Shown here: positions 23,901 through 35,600 of the stretch, in pieces
How positions within the stretch are numbered: the stretch's first letter is position 1
How the letters are laid out: every line of letters starts with the position of its first letter
From: Gavia stellata
Taxonomy: Eukaryota > Chordata > Aves > Gaviiformes > Gaviidae
Length of the DNA: 64,000 nucleotides
Reading direction: 5' to 3'
NCBI RefSeq assembly: GCF_030936135.1
Contig: NC_082595.1
Span: 22,147,930 to 22,211,929 of the forward strand
The notes under the pieces: model-generated
Told to the model about the DNA's origin: nothing
The model's input: only the letters and a program-made list of their open reading frames with translations
Database searches by the model: none
Position numbers and translations under genes: made by a program

Positions 23901-26900
23901 TTTAGGTTATTGAGCAGATTCACTGAGTGTGTCTTATTTGGAGAATTTAGTTTTATGAGGCCAGAAGTATTGTCCCAGATATAGATTGTGGCAATATAAC
24001 TAAGACTGTTCACTTAATTTCCATTGCATATGGTTGTAAAGGGGGAATGCCCCCAAATCCATGTTCTCTTTGCAGGAGGACTTCAGGAAGACTTTGCAGG
24101 AGGACTTGAGGTTACTCTCAGTAGTGGTTTTCTGATGCATATGCTAGGCCTATTCTTTGCTCCTAGTGTGCTAAATGCTTAACAGGATCTTCATGGGCAG
24201 AACTGGTAAGAGCTAACATTGTGGGAACTCCCCATGTTTCACTATTTTGTGATGATGCTCCATTTTCATAGTAGGTTGGATGAGGAAAAGCAATTGGGAA
24301 AAATTGTGCCTACTTCACAGGAAGAATTCTTATTAGAAAGTGTTTTGGTGTTGTATTTACCCATGCTAACTTTCTGGTTGTTGGCTGTGCTCTTCCTTAT
24401 CTGTTGCCAAAGCACCTACCAATAGTGCCTATTGGGTATAATATGGGATGTGGCAATAAAACAAGCTGCAAACACGAATCTTGAAACATGGGATTTCTGT
24501 TAGACTGGAAATGTGAAACTGGGATGCCATTTCTCCTCAGGGTCACAGCAAATAACAGAGATATGGGTGTGCACCAGCAACCATTATGCAGAACCAGTGA
24601 GCGGGGCATAAGCAAGCAGGAGGGCTAAACTAACTTGAGGAAGACTCAAGTCTGCTAAACGCTGCTGCAGCCCAGAAGTTGACAGAGCCTTGCTCTTCTC
24701 AGTTGTAAATTTTGATGTCAAGGTTTTCCGCTCCTTTATCTGCAGGCTTACCTGACTAGTTATCCTAGTGCTAGCCTGGTCTTTCCTCACAGCCCTCTAA
24801 GAGAGAGTCACCTTTTCCCACACATTCTGAGCCCATGTGCTCCACTTCTTGTAAAAGCTCTGACTTCTTTCAGAAGCTGAAATGTTTAAGACCTTCTTGT
24901 GAATTTAGCCAAGGTCTAGCAGTGACATTTGTCTTCCAAAGAAAAGATAGCTACAGTACTGCTTGAACTGGCTCACCAAATAGACCACATCTCTCTAGAC
25001 ACAGGTCTAACCTGCACTCCCAGCCTGCCAATCTACGAAAGCGATTTGGAGGGCAAATACACTGTGCTACACCTCCGGTCCTTGCAGACGTTTGCATGCC
25101 TCAGTTGGATTGTGTCATCCCAGGAAAATGTAAAATACGAGATAAGCACAGCAATTTTACTGTCCTGGTAGCCTATTTTCTTTATCCTTTTATACATTGC
25201 ATGTCTGATCCAAGACTTCCTCGACTTGCCAAGGTGTTCTTGTGCTTTGATAGTCAGACAGTGATCAGTGACGTTCATGACGCTCTACCCTCTCTCCTTT
25301 GGACTCCCTGTCCATCCCATGACATTAAGGTAATTTATCTTTCCAAGAATGTGTATTTTCAAGAATGTATAGCATCTTTCAAAGAATAAGATGTATCAGC
25401 TTTCCAAGAGTGAACATTTTCCCTTGCCATGACTCCAAGGATGGGAAATGGTCTGGTAATGTCTCCCCCAAATTGTGGGGAGATGTGGGTCTCATCTCTG
25501 GAGCTAGGACTTAAACTTGAACTGGTCTTTTGCCTGGGTTGTTTTTTTCTTATAGGACACATGGTAACACTGCTGTACTTGACTGCCTTTCAGCAAAGGA
25601 AGCTGAGGGCTGGCTTGTCAGGTAACGTGGTATCGTTGAAGGATGAGCTAAAGCCTGTTTTCCATTCCCTTTAAATCCATGTACAGGTCACATTGGCTAG
25701 TTTGTTCGCAGAGAAGTTAGTTCTGTTCATTTGATACAGCAGTTTACCAGTGGTGAGAAGCATACCCTGGGTTCACTAAGTTTCTCCCACTTCTCTGTAT
25801 GAATGTTATATGATATGAATCCATTTGAAATATATCTTTGTCGCATGGTAAGGTTTTGCCAGGTCACATCACCAAGACATGCTTACACTCTCATCTGTGT
25901 TGCCAAACATTATTCTTAATTTCATTCTTCCTTTTGGAAATATTGCAGCAGATGTGACACTCACACAGGCGCCTGCCTCCTGCTTGGGCAGCTTGCACTG
26001 ACCTTGTGCTGGACCTGCCTGATGTGCCTCCAGCCACATGCACACCCTCCAGGACCATCCCAGCTTTGCTCAAGCGGTGGTACTTTCCAGCAGCCAGGCT
26101 GGCTGCCGTACAGTGTCAAAGGCTACAGGAGGCTGTCAAATATCAGCTAGGGAGGGTGTTTATTGCAGTGATTTCTGCAAGTCCTTCCACTCCCATTTTA
26201 CTAGGTTACATCCTATTATGTAATTAAATGCTCTGTGTTTGTTATCCCCAAAGGGCTTTTGTCTCATTCAATGAGCATTAAAGATGATGATTATTGGCAC
26301 AGACAGCTGGTAGACAGTTGTTTTTCTTTATTTTTGTCATTCAGTGTGGCCCTGATTTTTGTATTTGCAATGGGATTATTACTTTCCATTTAGTACTTTT
26401 CTTATTGTTCTGTGTTCTTCTTGTATTACTATTTGGACATCCCTTGAATCTTAAATTTCTTCTTGTGTTTCTCCTGCACATCAAGAAGGACACATTCTTG
26501 CTTCCCTTTTATGACGAGCTATTGTTATATAGACAGATTAAAAAAAAAAATAATCCAGCCCCAAAATTAAACTTGTTTTAAATATGTATTAAATACATAT
26601 TTGTGTACTCAAAGCTGTAGATAAAAACATAGGCCCAGATGACAAGCTCCTGTTCTTTCCTGCAGTCAGTGCAATTCACTTAGCTCCCTCTCTTAATCTG
26701 AATGTGGGTATATGAAGTTTTATAAGAGTCTTCTAGCACTAAGGTCTGTGTATATGTGTATCCAGTAGTACCTTTACTCTGTTCTTCTGGAGAAGATCCC
26801 GTTTTCAGCTTTTAGCCTGCTTCATCTGGAATCACCTAATTGCCATCTCCCAGAAAGCAGGACTATGTGCTGAACATGAGGGCCTTGGAGGTATTTTTTT

Positions 26901-29900
26901 TTCCAGTTGCACAGCATTGTAGCTTTCCATATTCCCAGATCATCAATGCAGGAAGGGATCGGGGGCCATCTACTGTGGAGTCTTTGCTGCAGACAGAAAT
27001 TAGGCACTTCAGACCATATACTAGACACAGACCTATTTGACCCTGCAGGCACCTCCACTTTGGTCTGCAGAATTCCCGAAGTGCTTGAAAAAATCCTTTG
27101 CATTTGTTGATGTACTGAGAAGGTTCAGACTCTAAGCCTTTAGCAATTTGAGAGGTAGGCAGAGGGACACACACAGCATTCCAAGAGAACCTGGCTTGCC
27201 AGGCTGGCTTAGCTCAGGATAGTTGAAAATACAGACGTGGTAGTGTTACCCACCTTTTTCATTATTGCCCAGGGATGAAAGCGTTCACCAGGGTAGCAGG
27301 AGGATGATGTTCTTGTCCAGCCCTACCCTTGGGAAGGGATTTTTGTCTCTGTCTCTCTCTCCTGAGGAAAGTGCCAAACCATAGGCTGTGCTTGGATGAG
27401 CACACTCTGTATCTCTCTTATTTTGTCAGTCTGTGCAGCAAAGAATGAAGGTTTTATAGGGGTGGAGAGAGAGAGCCTGCAAGGGGGTGCAAGCCTGAGT
27501 AGTTCACACTGCAATAAAGTCACTGTCTTAAGGGGGATTTCCTGTTTTCTGGTCTCTGCTACAAGAAATACTTTTACAAGATAAAAAAGCATAATAGCAC
27601 TGAGAACAGGGACTGGACTGCAGTATGCTATCCCACTCCCTCCAACTACACACTCAAGTTATTCACATTACCATTAGAAATGTCAAAGCTATTAAGAAAT
27701 GTTGCTATGTATTTCAATGTGCTGACACCCTGAAAGATTTTCAGCTTGGCAAAAATGCCAGCAGGGGAAATGTGGGACCAAAAGGTTTTCTTGACATAAA
27801 TAAACAAATGATTACTATAACTTGTTTTTTTCCCCCAAACCAGAAGAGGCTATTTTTAAATGTGGAAATTGAACAGAAGTAATCCTGGCTTAACTTGATT
27901 GTTTGAACTGTGTAGCCCAAGTGAAAGGGCTGAGTCCGTTACAGTTATGTTGGTAATCCACCTGCAAGGCCAAGTTGTACATGTGGCTATTAATAACTGC
28001 ACTTCATGATTACTAACTGCAGTGATTATGGTATAATAGTGATATGTTGACAATTATGAACAATACTGATGATAAGAAATAATCAAGTAAGAGCTGATGA
28101 GATTTTGATACTCATGTAAATACCTGAACTGCATAGCCATTAAGAACTCACTTGCTGAGTGTACGATTCAATAGCTAATCAAAACAATTGGGAAATGTTT
28201 AGAAATGAATCCGTAGAGCAGCTAAAGGCGTATTTTAAAGGGTGGCTTAAGGCCTTCAAGATTTTTGCAGAGTGACTTTACTATGCTCAGGCACGTCATT
28301 TTTGCCGGAGCGCTTTAATGATGCCAACAGGGCTGTGAGTACAGAAATGGATAATGACTGCTAGCAAGGTTTTTTGGCTGGGTTTCTTGCATCTAGGGTG
28401 AAAGAGGGCTAACCTCTGTCTCAGATCCTGCTGGAACAAGCCAGCAAATGCTGAGAGCATCCTTTGGAAATGGTAGGATTGCTTGGCCTACTGCCTTCTG
28501 CCAGATGATGCTACTTAGTTTTAGTGTGTCATACATGAAACCAACCCCAACAATTACAAAATCTCACAGTAATATACAGGGCTGAGCAAGAGAGACAGAA
28601 GGAGCCTCCATGCCAGAATTTCTGTGCCAAAGGGAGGAAGATCTGAATATTGTTCTACCTCATGACAAGAGACCATTTGGATACTAGCAATAGTCATGAG
28701 ACCTCATTCGTGCAGGCTGGCGCTAATCCATTCAATACAAAACACATTGAAAAAGGCCCCTGGTAGAGGCAGTGGAAAACCCAGGTCCTACTAGCAAGCC
28801 CACGCTGCCTGCCTGCTGTGTGTCTTCATGCAAGGTGAAGTGGCAGCACTAGGATGGGATGTCCTCTCTAGTGGAGATATGACGTCTGGCCCTGCCTTTT
28901 GCACACCCATCAGCTTTTTGCACTAGAAAAATGTAAAAATACAGTGTTTCTAAAAACAAAGCATTGGGAGCAGGTAGTCCTTTGCTTCGTTAAGGTGAGT
29001 GGGACCTTCGTAAGACAGTCTCAGATGGAGAGCGTTCAAAGCTGTTGTTTCCCAGGAAAGCGTCCTTGTCATCAGAATATCAGTCAGGACAACAGCCTTC
29101 TCACATCTCTGCTGCTAGAACTCATCCACTGTAAAAGAAAATCCAAGGTTGTGGGGAACAGCAAGGTTATGGGGAGGAGTAATTTGGCTCTAGGACACTC
29201 TATGCTGTTTGCACGGTACTGCATTCTTGCTAAGTAAAAAGCATAAAACCCATATGGAACTGAGCCCAGGACTCCCGCATCCCCCTTCAGTATAGCTAGG
29301 TTGTGTCTTCCCTTGCTGTCTCTCTTAAGCCCCCGAGCTCTATGCTCCTCTCTGACCAGTGGTGTGGACTCAGTAGGCAGAGGAGCCCATCTGTGGAGGC
29401 AGCAGCAGGGGCCAGCCTCGTGTGGGCACATGTGGGACCAGAGACAAGGGGAGGAAACACAGAAAGGGAAAGCAGGACACAGGCAAAGTGTTTCAGAGAT
29501 TGATTTGTGTTGATTCGCACGTTTCCTTACCTGCACTCAGATTCTGGACCTTTTTTCTGCCTTCAGCCACTTGCTGGTGTTGTGGCTGCAGCTGCAAGGC
29601 ACTGGTGCTTTAGGGAAGCTTTTTAACCTGAGTCACTTCAGTGGCAAATGTGCTCTTGCTGTTACTGAACCTGGAGCACAGGTTGGTGCCTGCAAAGGCA
29701 TCCATCCTCTTTTCCCCTGTGTAACCTGCAAAACCAGATATTCTACTCTACAGTTATGCAGTCCCATGGTATGACCATATATCCACAAAAGACTGTAGCC
29801 ATAGGCCTTGCAGGAGGGAGGTCTGCCGTGGTCCAGTTAAGGCTTTTTCTGTGTTGGCTGTTTCCAGTTGTCTTTCAGCAAGTACGCATCCTTTGGCTCC

Positions 29901-30680
29901 TGGCCCCTTGCTCCCCTGCTTATCTGGTTCTCCCCCTCTTACATTTTTCCTCTGCTCTGCTCCTGTTCTGGATCATTTTTACTACTCCCTCCTCTTCCCC
30001 CAATCTAACCTCACTGTACCTAGTCAATGGCTTACAAACTAGTAGAGATTTCAGCTGGAGTTTGGGGGCACTCTTGGAAATGGCTTTGTTGCTCTGCCTT
30101 TCCCCTTGCCCTTTTCCATCATTCTAGGTCAGAGTCTGAATCCTGCAGATCAACAGCATTGCTACAACACAGCAGGGCAAGAATTTTCCCTAGTTATCTG
30201 TAAATTAGTGGAAATACAGATTAAAAGGTAGTCTGGTATCTATGACCATGGAGGCAGGTGTCTGGCGCACCTGCAGCTGCAGGTACCTCTGAGAACCACA
30301 TCCGATGGGGATGTGGGACACTCCTCTGTCTCTGGAGGAAAACCCAAGCACTCTCAGCAGTGAGAAGGCTCAGCCCAGCAGGGTTACCAAGGTGGATTTT
30401 TTGCTACACTGAGAAGCTTTCAAAACTGCACGCTAGCTTTGGCTAGCCCAGCCTGGCTTCATCCAGCTGTGACGGGATTTTGCCCTAAATGATTTCATCT
30501 ATTTCTGCAGCTACAGCATGCACTTTTATCTGGACGCAAACTGTTTACTTATTTGCTTTTAATTATTTATGGTAATGAAATAGCACCCATATCTGAAAAT
30601 TTTCCACAAAAATGAATACTCCCGTAGTTCAGATCTGTGGCCATGAAAGAAAACACAGTTGCCCACTGTTGCTTATAATG
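17944..30680. other. Intergenic DNA, no gene recognised
   Basis: No reading frame here resembles a known protein; the longest are 153 codons at 21766-22227 and 150 codons at 29084-29536, both minus. Some stretches (for example 22450-22560 and 28240-28370) have the unbroken, repeat-free, mixed-composition look of conserved non-coding elements, but this cannot be tested without alignment. Confidence 0.55.
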
Positions 30681-30686
30681 TTTATT
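30681..30686 (-). terminator. Candidate polyadenylation signal for the opsin
   Basis: This is the first AATAAA on the minus strand that I found downstream of the opsin stop codon. It would imply a 3' UTR of roughly 1.5 kb. No transcript evidence is available, and a variant signal closer to the stop could be used instead. Confidence 0.3.
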
Positions 30687-32160
30687 TGTTTTTAACTTCA
30701 AAACACAGGCGATTTTCTCAAAACACAGGCGATTTTCTCAAAACAAATAGAGTAATGGGGGAAATGAAGGTGGGCTTTCTTCGTACCTTTCCCAAGAAAC
30801 ACATCTGGAAAAGCATACTTTTGCAAAACAACTAAATTTTAGCATACCCGGACAGTGAGATTCCAAAAAGTCATAAATAGCAGTAAGGTTAGCAACCAGT
30901 GTTGTTGGGGTTTTTTTCTTCTTTTTTTTTCCCCCTTGTTTAACTTGCAAATGGCACTAAATGAACCCACAATTTCCACGGCTAATACAGAGACATTTTT
31001 ACAGAACTCTCTGAGTATGCAGTTAATTTCCAAGATGGGGAATTATGAAGATGTACCTCCTCGCTTTGAATCTGTAAAATAAACTTTGTGGAATAACTGG
31101 ATATTATAAAATCTGATAGTCTTGCTACTGATTTAAGCCTACAGCTTACCTATTTAAATCACTGTCCTTAATAGCTACTTAGTTACGTTTACCTAAAAGC
31201 AATTTTTTACCCATAGGCAGGTACAAAAACTTTCTTTAGAAGCAGAAGTGAAGTGTTGGATTATATTTTGTAAATAGCTCTGATGCCACACTTCATCAGT
31301 GCTCTTAAAACCTTAGTGTCATTTTTGGTTTCATTGCCTGTACAACATCTCTTGCTCCACCTTAATAGTCAGGTAGAAAAACAACCAGCTTGGAGACAGA
31401 TCAGTAAAATTAAAGGCCAGCTTTCCTGAATCTGAATGCTACAGCCAGGCTCTGCTCACCAGGAAGGTCAGGGAAGGTGGAAGCTGGTCCGCAGACCAAC
31501 GAGGAAAAGTATGAAGCCACTGTTCAGACTACAGTGACTAGCATATGCCAAGATCTACAACTCCTAGCACCTCCATAGACACACACAAAGTCTGGCACAG
31601 ACAATCAGACACACACCCATGCATGCACAGGGCCTGCAAGCCCCATGGTGGGCATGCCTCGGTGCCTTGCAGGAAGCACACGGCTTTACCAGCTTGCAGC
31701 TGTTGGAGCTGCAGCAGCTCCACAGCAATCTCAGCAGGGCCCATCTTCTCCTACAGCACCACGGAGCTGACACGATCCTCTATGGCTGGGACTGTTGAAG
31801 AGCAAAAACCATATTTGGAAATGTAATCTCCTAATTAATAAAATTTGTATAGGAACGTATTAGTTATTTTTGTTAGCTAATGCCTGCTCTTCACAAGTCA
31901 GTCTTCCTTTTCCTGCATGCATGTGAAAATCAAATGTTCCTGGCACTGGGTGTGCTGCCCACATTGTAACGTGCTTCATAGCTTTTTGTACCTACATAGA
32001 AGCAAAATACCATTTTACCATCTGATTTGCTTGAGTTGTATAGTCATCAGTGCTATAGCAAGAAACAGATGGACCGGGAATTAGGAAATCACTCAAGCGC
32101 TGATCTGAAGAGGGTCTTCCTGAACACAAAGTGGGTGCATGTGTTAAGTGGCCACAAAAC
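30687..32160 (-). other. Probable 3' UTR and downstream flank of the opsin
   Basis: Immediately downstream of the opsin TAA with no other gene seen. It includes the 20-base tandem duplication. How much of it is transcribed depends on the polyadenylation site actually used. Confidence 0.4.
30701..30740. repeat. Perfect 20-base tandem duplication
   Basis: The unit aaacacaggcgattttctca occurs twice head-to-tail, followed by a partial third copy (aaacaa). Perfect identity points to a recent duplication or polymorphic minisatellite. It lies just upstream, in opsin orientation, of the candidate polyadenylation signal. Confidence 0.95.
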
Positions 32161-32601
32161 TTACAGTCTATCACATTCAATATCAGGGTTATTAGATGGT
32201 GTATCGAGAACACCAAAATACACTTCCCTGTTTGCTGGAGGTGGGGTATTGGTTGGGCTTCCCACCCCAGAATCAGGGCTTGGTGCAGGGTGCATTTCTC
32301 CTGCATGCTTCTCTTCTTTCTGAGAAGGCTCTTGTTGTTTTTGCTTGAGGTTTTTGAAACGTTTGAGCTTCACAGGGTCCTTGACTTCCTTGGCACAATG
32401 GAAAAAGATGAAGATGTCCCTCCGAAATTTGGAGCTCATTCCAAAGTAGATAATGGGATTGTAGAAGCTGGCAGACTTAGCAAACAAGCTGGCAAGGATG
32501 CTGGTAAGGTTGGGCACAGGGTGACCATAGGCAGACCATATAGAGATGACAGCGTATGGTGACCACGCAATAATGAAGGCTGTGCAAATGACAATAGAAA
32601 C
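32161..32601 (-). CDS. Opsin exon 6: TM6, TM7 with retinal lysine, helix 8 and C-terminal tail
   Basis: Encodes residues 253-398 and the TAA at 32161-32163; the acceptor is a ttttag site. TM6 has AWSPY (264-268) and TM7 has [14 protein letters not shown] with K294 as the Schiff-base lysine. The loop between them is two residues shorter than in OPN5. Helix 8 has KFRRD and a Cys at 321. The tail is Lys/Gln-rich (326-351), then Pro/Ser/Thr-rich, with four S/T-P pairs (S360, S367, T371, T386), and ends DRL. Confidence 0.95.
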   Translation of the reverse strand, partial: VSIVICTAFIIAWSPYAVISIWSAYGHPVPNLTSILASLFAKSASFYNPIIYFGMSSKFRRDIFIFFHCAKEVKDPVKLKRFKNLKQKQQEPSQKEEKHAGEMHPAPSPDSGVGSPTNTPPPANREVYFGVLDTPSNNPDIECDRL

Positions 32602-35600
32602 CTAAAAGACAGAAAAAGAATAGTCTTAAATCTGTTCTGGAAGACTACATCAGGGAAACAATACACTGGGAATAGTAACTTGGACGCTTGGCTGGAAGGG
32701 AAACATTCAGATTGTCCTGAGGGTATAAGGAGAGTACCGGCAAGCGAAAGGTTAGCTTTGAAGGACCCAGGCAGACCTAGAAGCTATATATCTAATTTTG
32801 ACATGGTGATGTGCTTGAGCAATGCCTCATCTAATGGAATGGAAATAGCTACAGTCCCCTGTATGTTTATATGAATTAAGAGGGTTTCAGGTAGACTTAA
32901 GTCAACGGTAAGTAAATTGAAAGCTCCACTGTAACTTCTGTGTACGCTCAGAAGTAACGTAACTTCTGAAAGAAAAGAGCATATGCCAAATCAAACTCTT
33001 GGTTTTGTGCGGTATAACCCACTCCAATTATATTTAGATTATTTTTCACATGTGATGTAGCACCAATATTAGCCAACTGATGGGGTAGCAGTTTTAAACA
33101 ATCCTCGTATTCTTCACTGAGTTCAGACTCTGTCACTAGAGATTATAGAGAAATTAAATGGGACTGATTCATTTTGTTCTCTTCTGTTCTAGTTGGGACC
33201 AATTTTTGGAAAGACAGATCTCATTGAGATAGATCCCACCCAACATGAAACCCAAACTCACCCTGGTGACATCCCGCTCCATTCTCCTCTGTCTGTCTGT
33301 GGGATCAGCCAGTCCTGTTAATGCATGGCTTAGCTTGACGGTATTGATAATTGACACATATGAGAAGACCATTACTGTTACAGGTAGGAAAAAACAGCAG
33401 ATAAAAATGGAGACAATGTAGGACTTGTAGATTGTAGAGAAGTTGGCTTTTGCCCAGTCTATCTCACATGTGCCATACATGCGATCTGGAAAGCAAAAAT
33501 AAGTTTGTTAGCATTTTTGGAACATTTATCGGCTTTTGAGTGATTAATTTATCAGTTCAAATGCTGTATTTTTCTTCTTTTAAGCACTAAAGAATGGATT
33601 GATCTTTCTGATTTAATGAGCTGTGACATAATTTCCTACATAAACAATTTTTCAAGACCAGCTAGACTGTAACAAGTTTTAATGCATATTATCATTCTGT
33701 CCAGTTTAGAATTCCAGTATACATCCATAATGCACAAACTGTTGTTTCAGAATAGGAAATTGTGATACTTTCTTAGGAAAAAAATGGTTATTCATTCAGT
33801 AGGTTTGACATTTTTTAGTGTCGTAATCTTCTACATAGTAACTTCCTAAGATGAGCACTGTAACAGCATAACAAGCAATTGTAAAGAGACAATGAGCCAA
33901 ATGTAAAAAGTCACTACTTACATAGCAAAGTAGGAAATAAAAATATTGAGGGTTTTTTAATAGAAACAAAAAGGCAATGAAATTTTTACTGTAGCGAGAG
34001 CAATGAAAGCAAATTGATAGAGCTGATGATAAAGAAAATGGGAAGATGAAACATATAAATACTTAGAAAGATATGAGACCTCTTGCTAAATGGGAAGCAT
34101 ACAGTGCTGCAACTACAAAGGAGCTGCAGGCTCTCAAAAATGAAGTTAGGCAGATTGCAGGATCTGCAGCTAGTGGGATTTACAAAAGGACACGAGCTGA
34201 TCAGGTGCTTAAGGGAAAGGCAGTGGGAATAAGGTGCAGTCTCTGCTTGAATAGTTTTATGACCTCTTTAGACCCTCTGATGTGTTTGCAAATGTGTCCT
34301 GATATAAAACTTGAGTTTGATAGCATTAGAGGTTTTCTATAGATTGTGAATTGTTGATTTTTTCTTTTTAAGTGGAAAAAGACGGCTGTGGCAGCAAATG
34401 GAATTATAACTAAATGAAGCATGAACCAAAATTATGTAAGTCAAGTATTAACAAGTCTTGGAGATTTAGCAACAGACCTCTCCCTGACATCCAGTGAAAA
34501 TACTGAAGAAAAAAATATTCCTTTATTTCTCACAGGTGATAGGAGGTTTAGACAGGATGAATTAAAGGAGCAAAAGATTAAAATCTCTTTTATGATTCTC
34601 ATCAAAAAGAGCTCAGTATTTTTAACACCAAAAGCTCTAGGTGTTGCTGTCTGGATGTGTTCAGTAATAGAAATAGATTTTTGTCTCCTTTGCCTTTTTC
34701 ATCAGTAGACCCCAAGATTCAAAAGGATAACCATAAAATCTGGCTTAATTCCAGGTTACTGGTTTGTGAAAACTTTTGACTGAAAGAAGAAAGCAGCCTC
34801 CAGATGACATGAAAAGAAAATCCTGCAGATTTTCTGCGAGTCAGAATCAGAGCTGTGTTTCCCCCCTCCGCAGAGACACTGGCAAGTGGCATTTCCAAAA
34901 ATCAGCAGGGCCCTGGGGACCCCTGCAGCTGCTGTGTAGAAATAAGAGGTCCGAGGCAGCCAGGTGTAATGTGCTGTGGTCTGCTGGCACCCGCTGCCTG
35001 CTCCACTGCCTGCTGCCGGACTTGCCATTGCTGGGCTCCCAAATGTCCATGGGTGCCCTCAATGGAAATGTGTTTAGAGTCAGATAGCCCAGGAACCTGA
35101 AACCACTGTGATTCTCAGTAGGGGAAAGTGCTCCTAGAAGTGGTCTTGAAGACCACTGTCAAGGAATTGAATCCAAAGTACAAACAGGATCCATGGGGGC
35201 ACTTGGATGCCCTGACAAAGCAGTGATGCCCAAGAAGTCCCTGGCTCCAGTTTAAGGCCAAAAGGGGACATGAGAAATCCTTCTACAAATGAAGAACTAA
35301 TAAGATCAATGTAAAAAGGAAACACAGATTGCCAGAAGATACACAGAAAATGACCAGTCCGAACCCCCTAAGTTTATGACATATCCATAGTGCAAAAACA
35401 TGACATAAAATTAGAACAGTTTTCTGTTTTTCTCTCAAACAAAAGATCCATTGAGCCTAATAGCCTGGTAACATTTTGGTTTGGGAAGGATAGAAGATTT
35501 AACCAATCATAGAAATGGATGCTTTTCTCACACTCATACTTCAAGGCTCCAGATATACCTCAAAGCTTACGTATTTAGTAAGAGGATATATTCACATAGC

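Noticed and set aside
31020..31075. Minus-strand patch resembling the helix-8 part of opsin exon 6 (F-K-A-R-R-Y-I-F-I-I next to an acag), about 1.1 kb downstream of that exon
   Set aside because: Only about 20 of 24 bases agree, the upstream NPxxY and lysine region is missing, and a stop follows within 15 codons. Chance similarity is more likely than an exon duplicate.
30943..31081. Small plus-strand frame ending NYEDVPPRFESVK
   Set aside because: It has no acceptor AG after its pyrimidine tract, and no family is recognised. It lies opposite the probable opsin 3' UTR.
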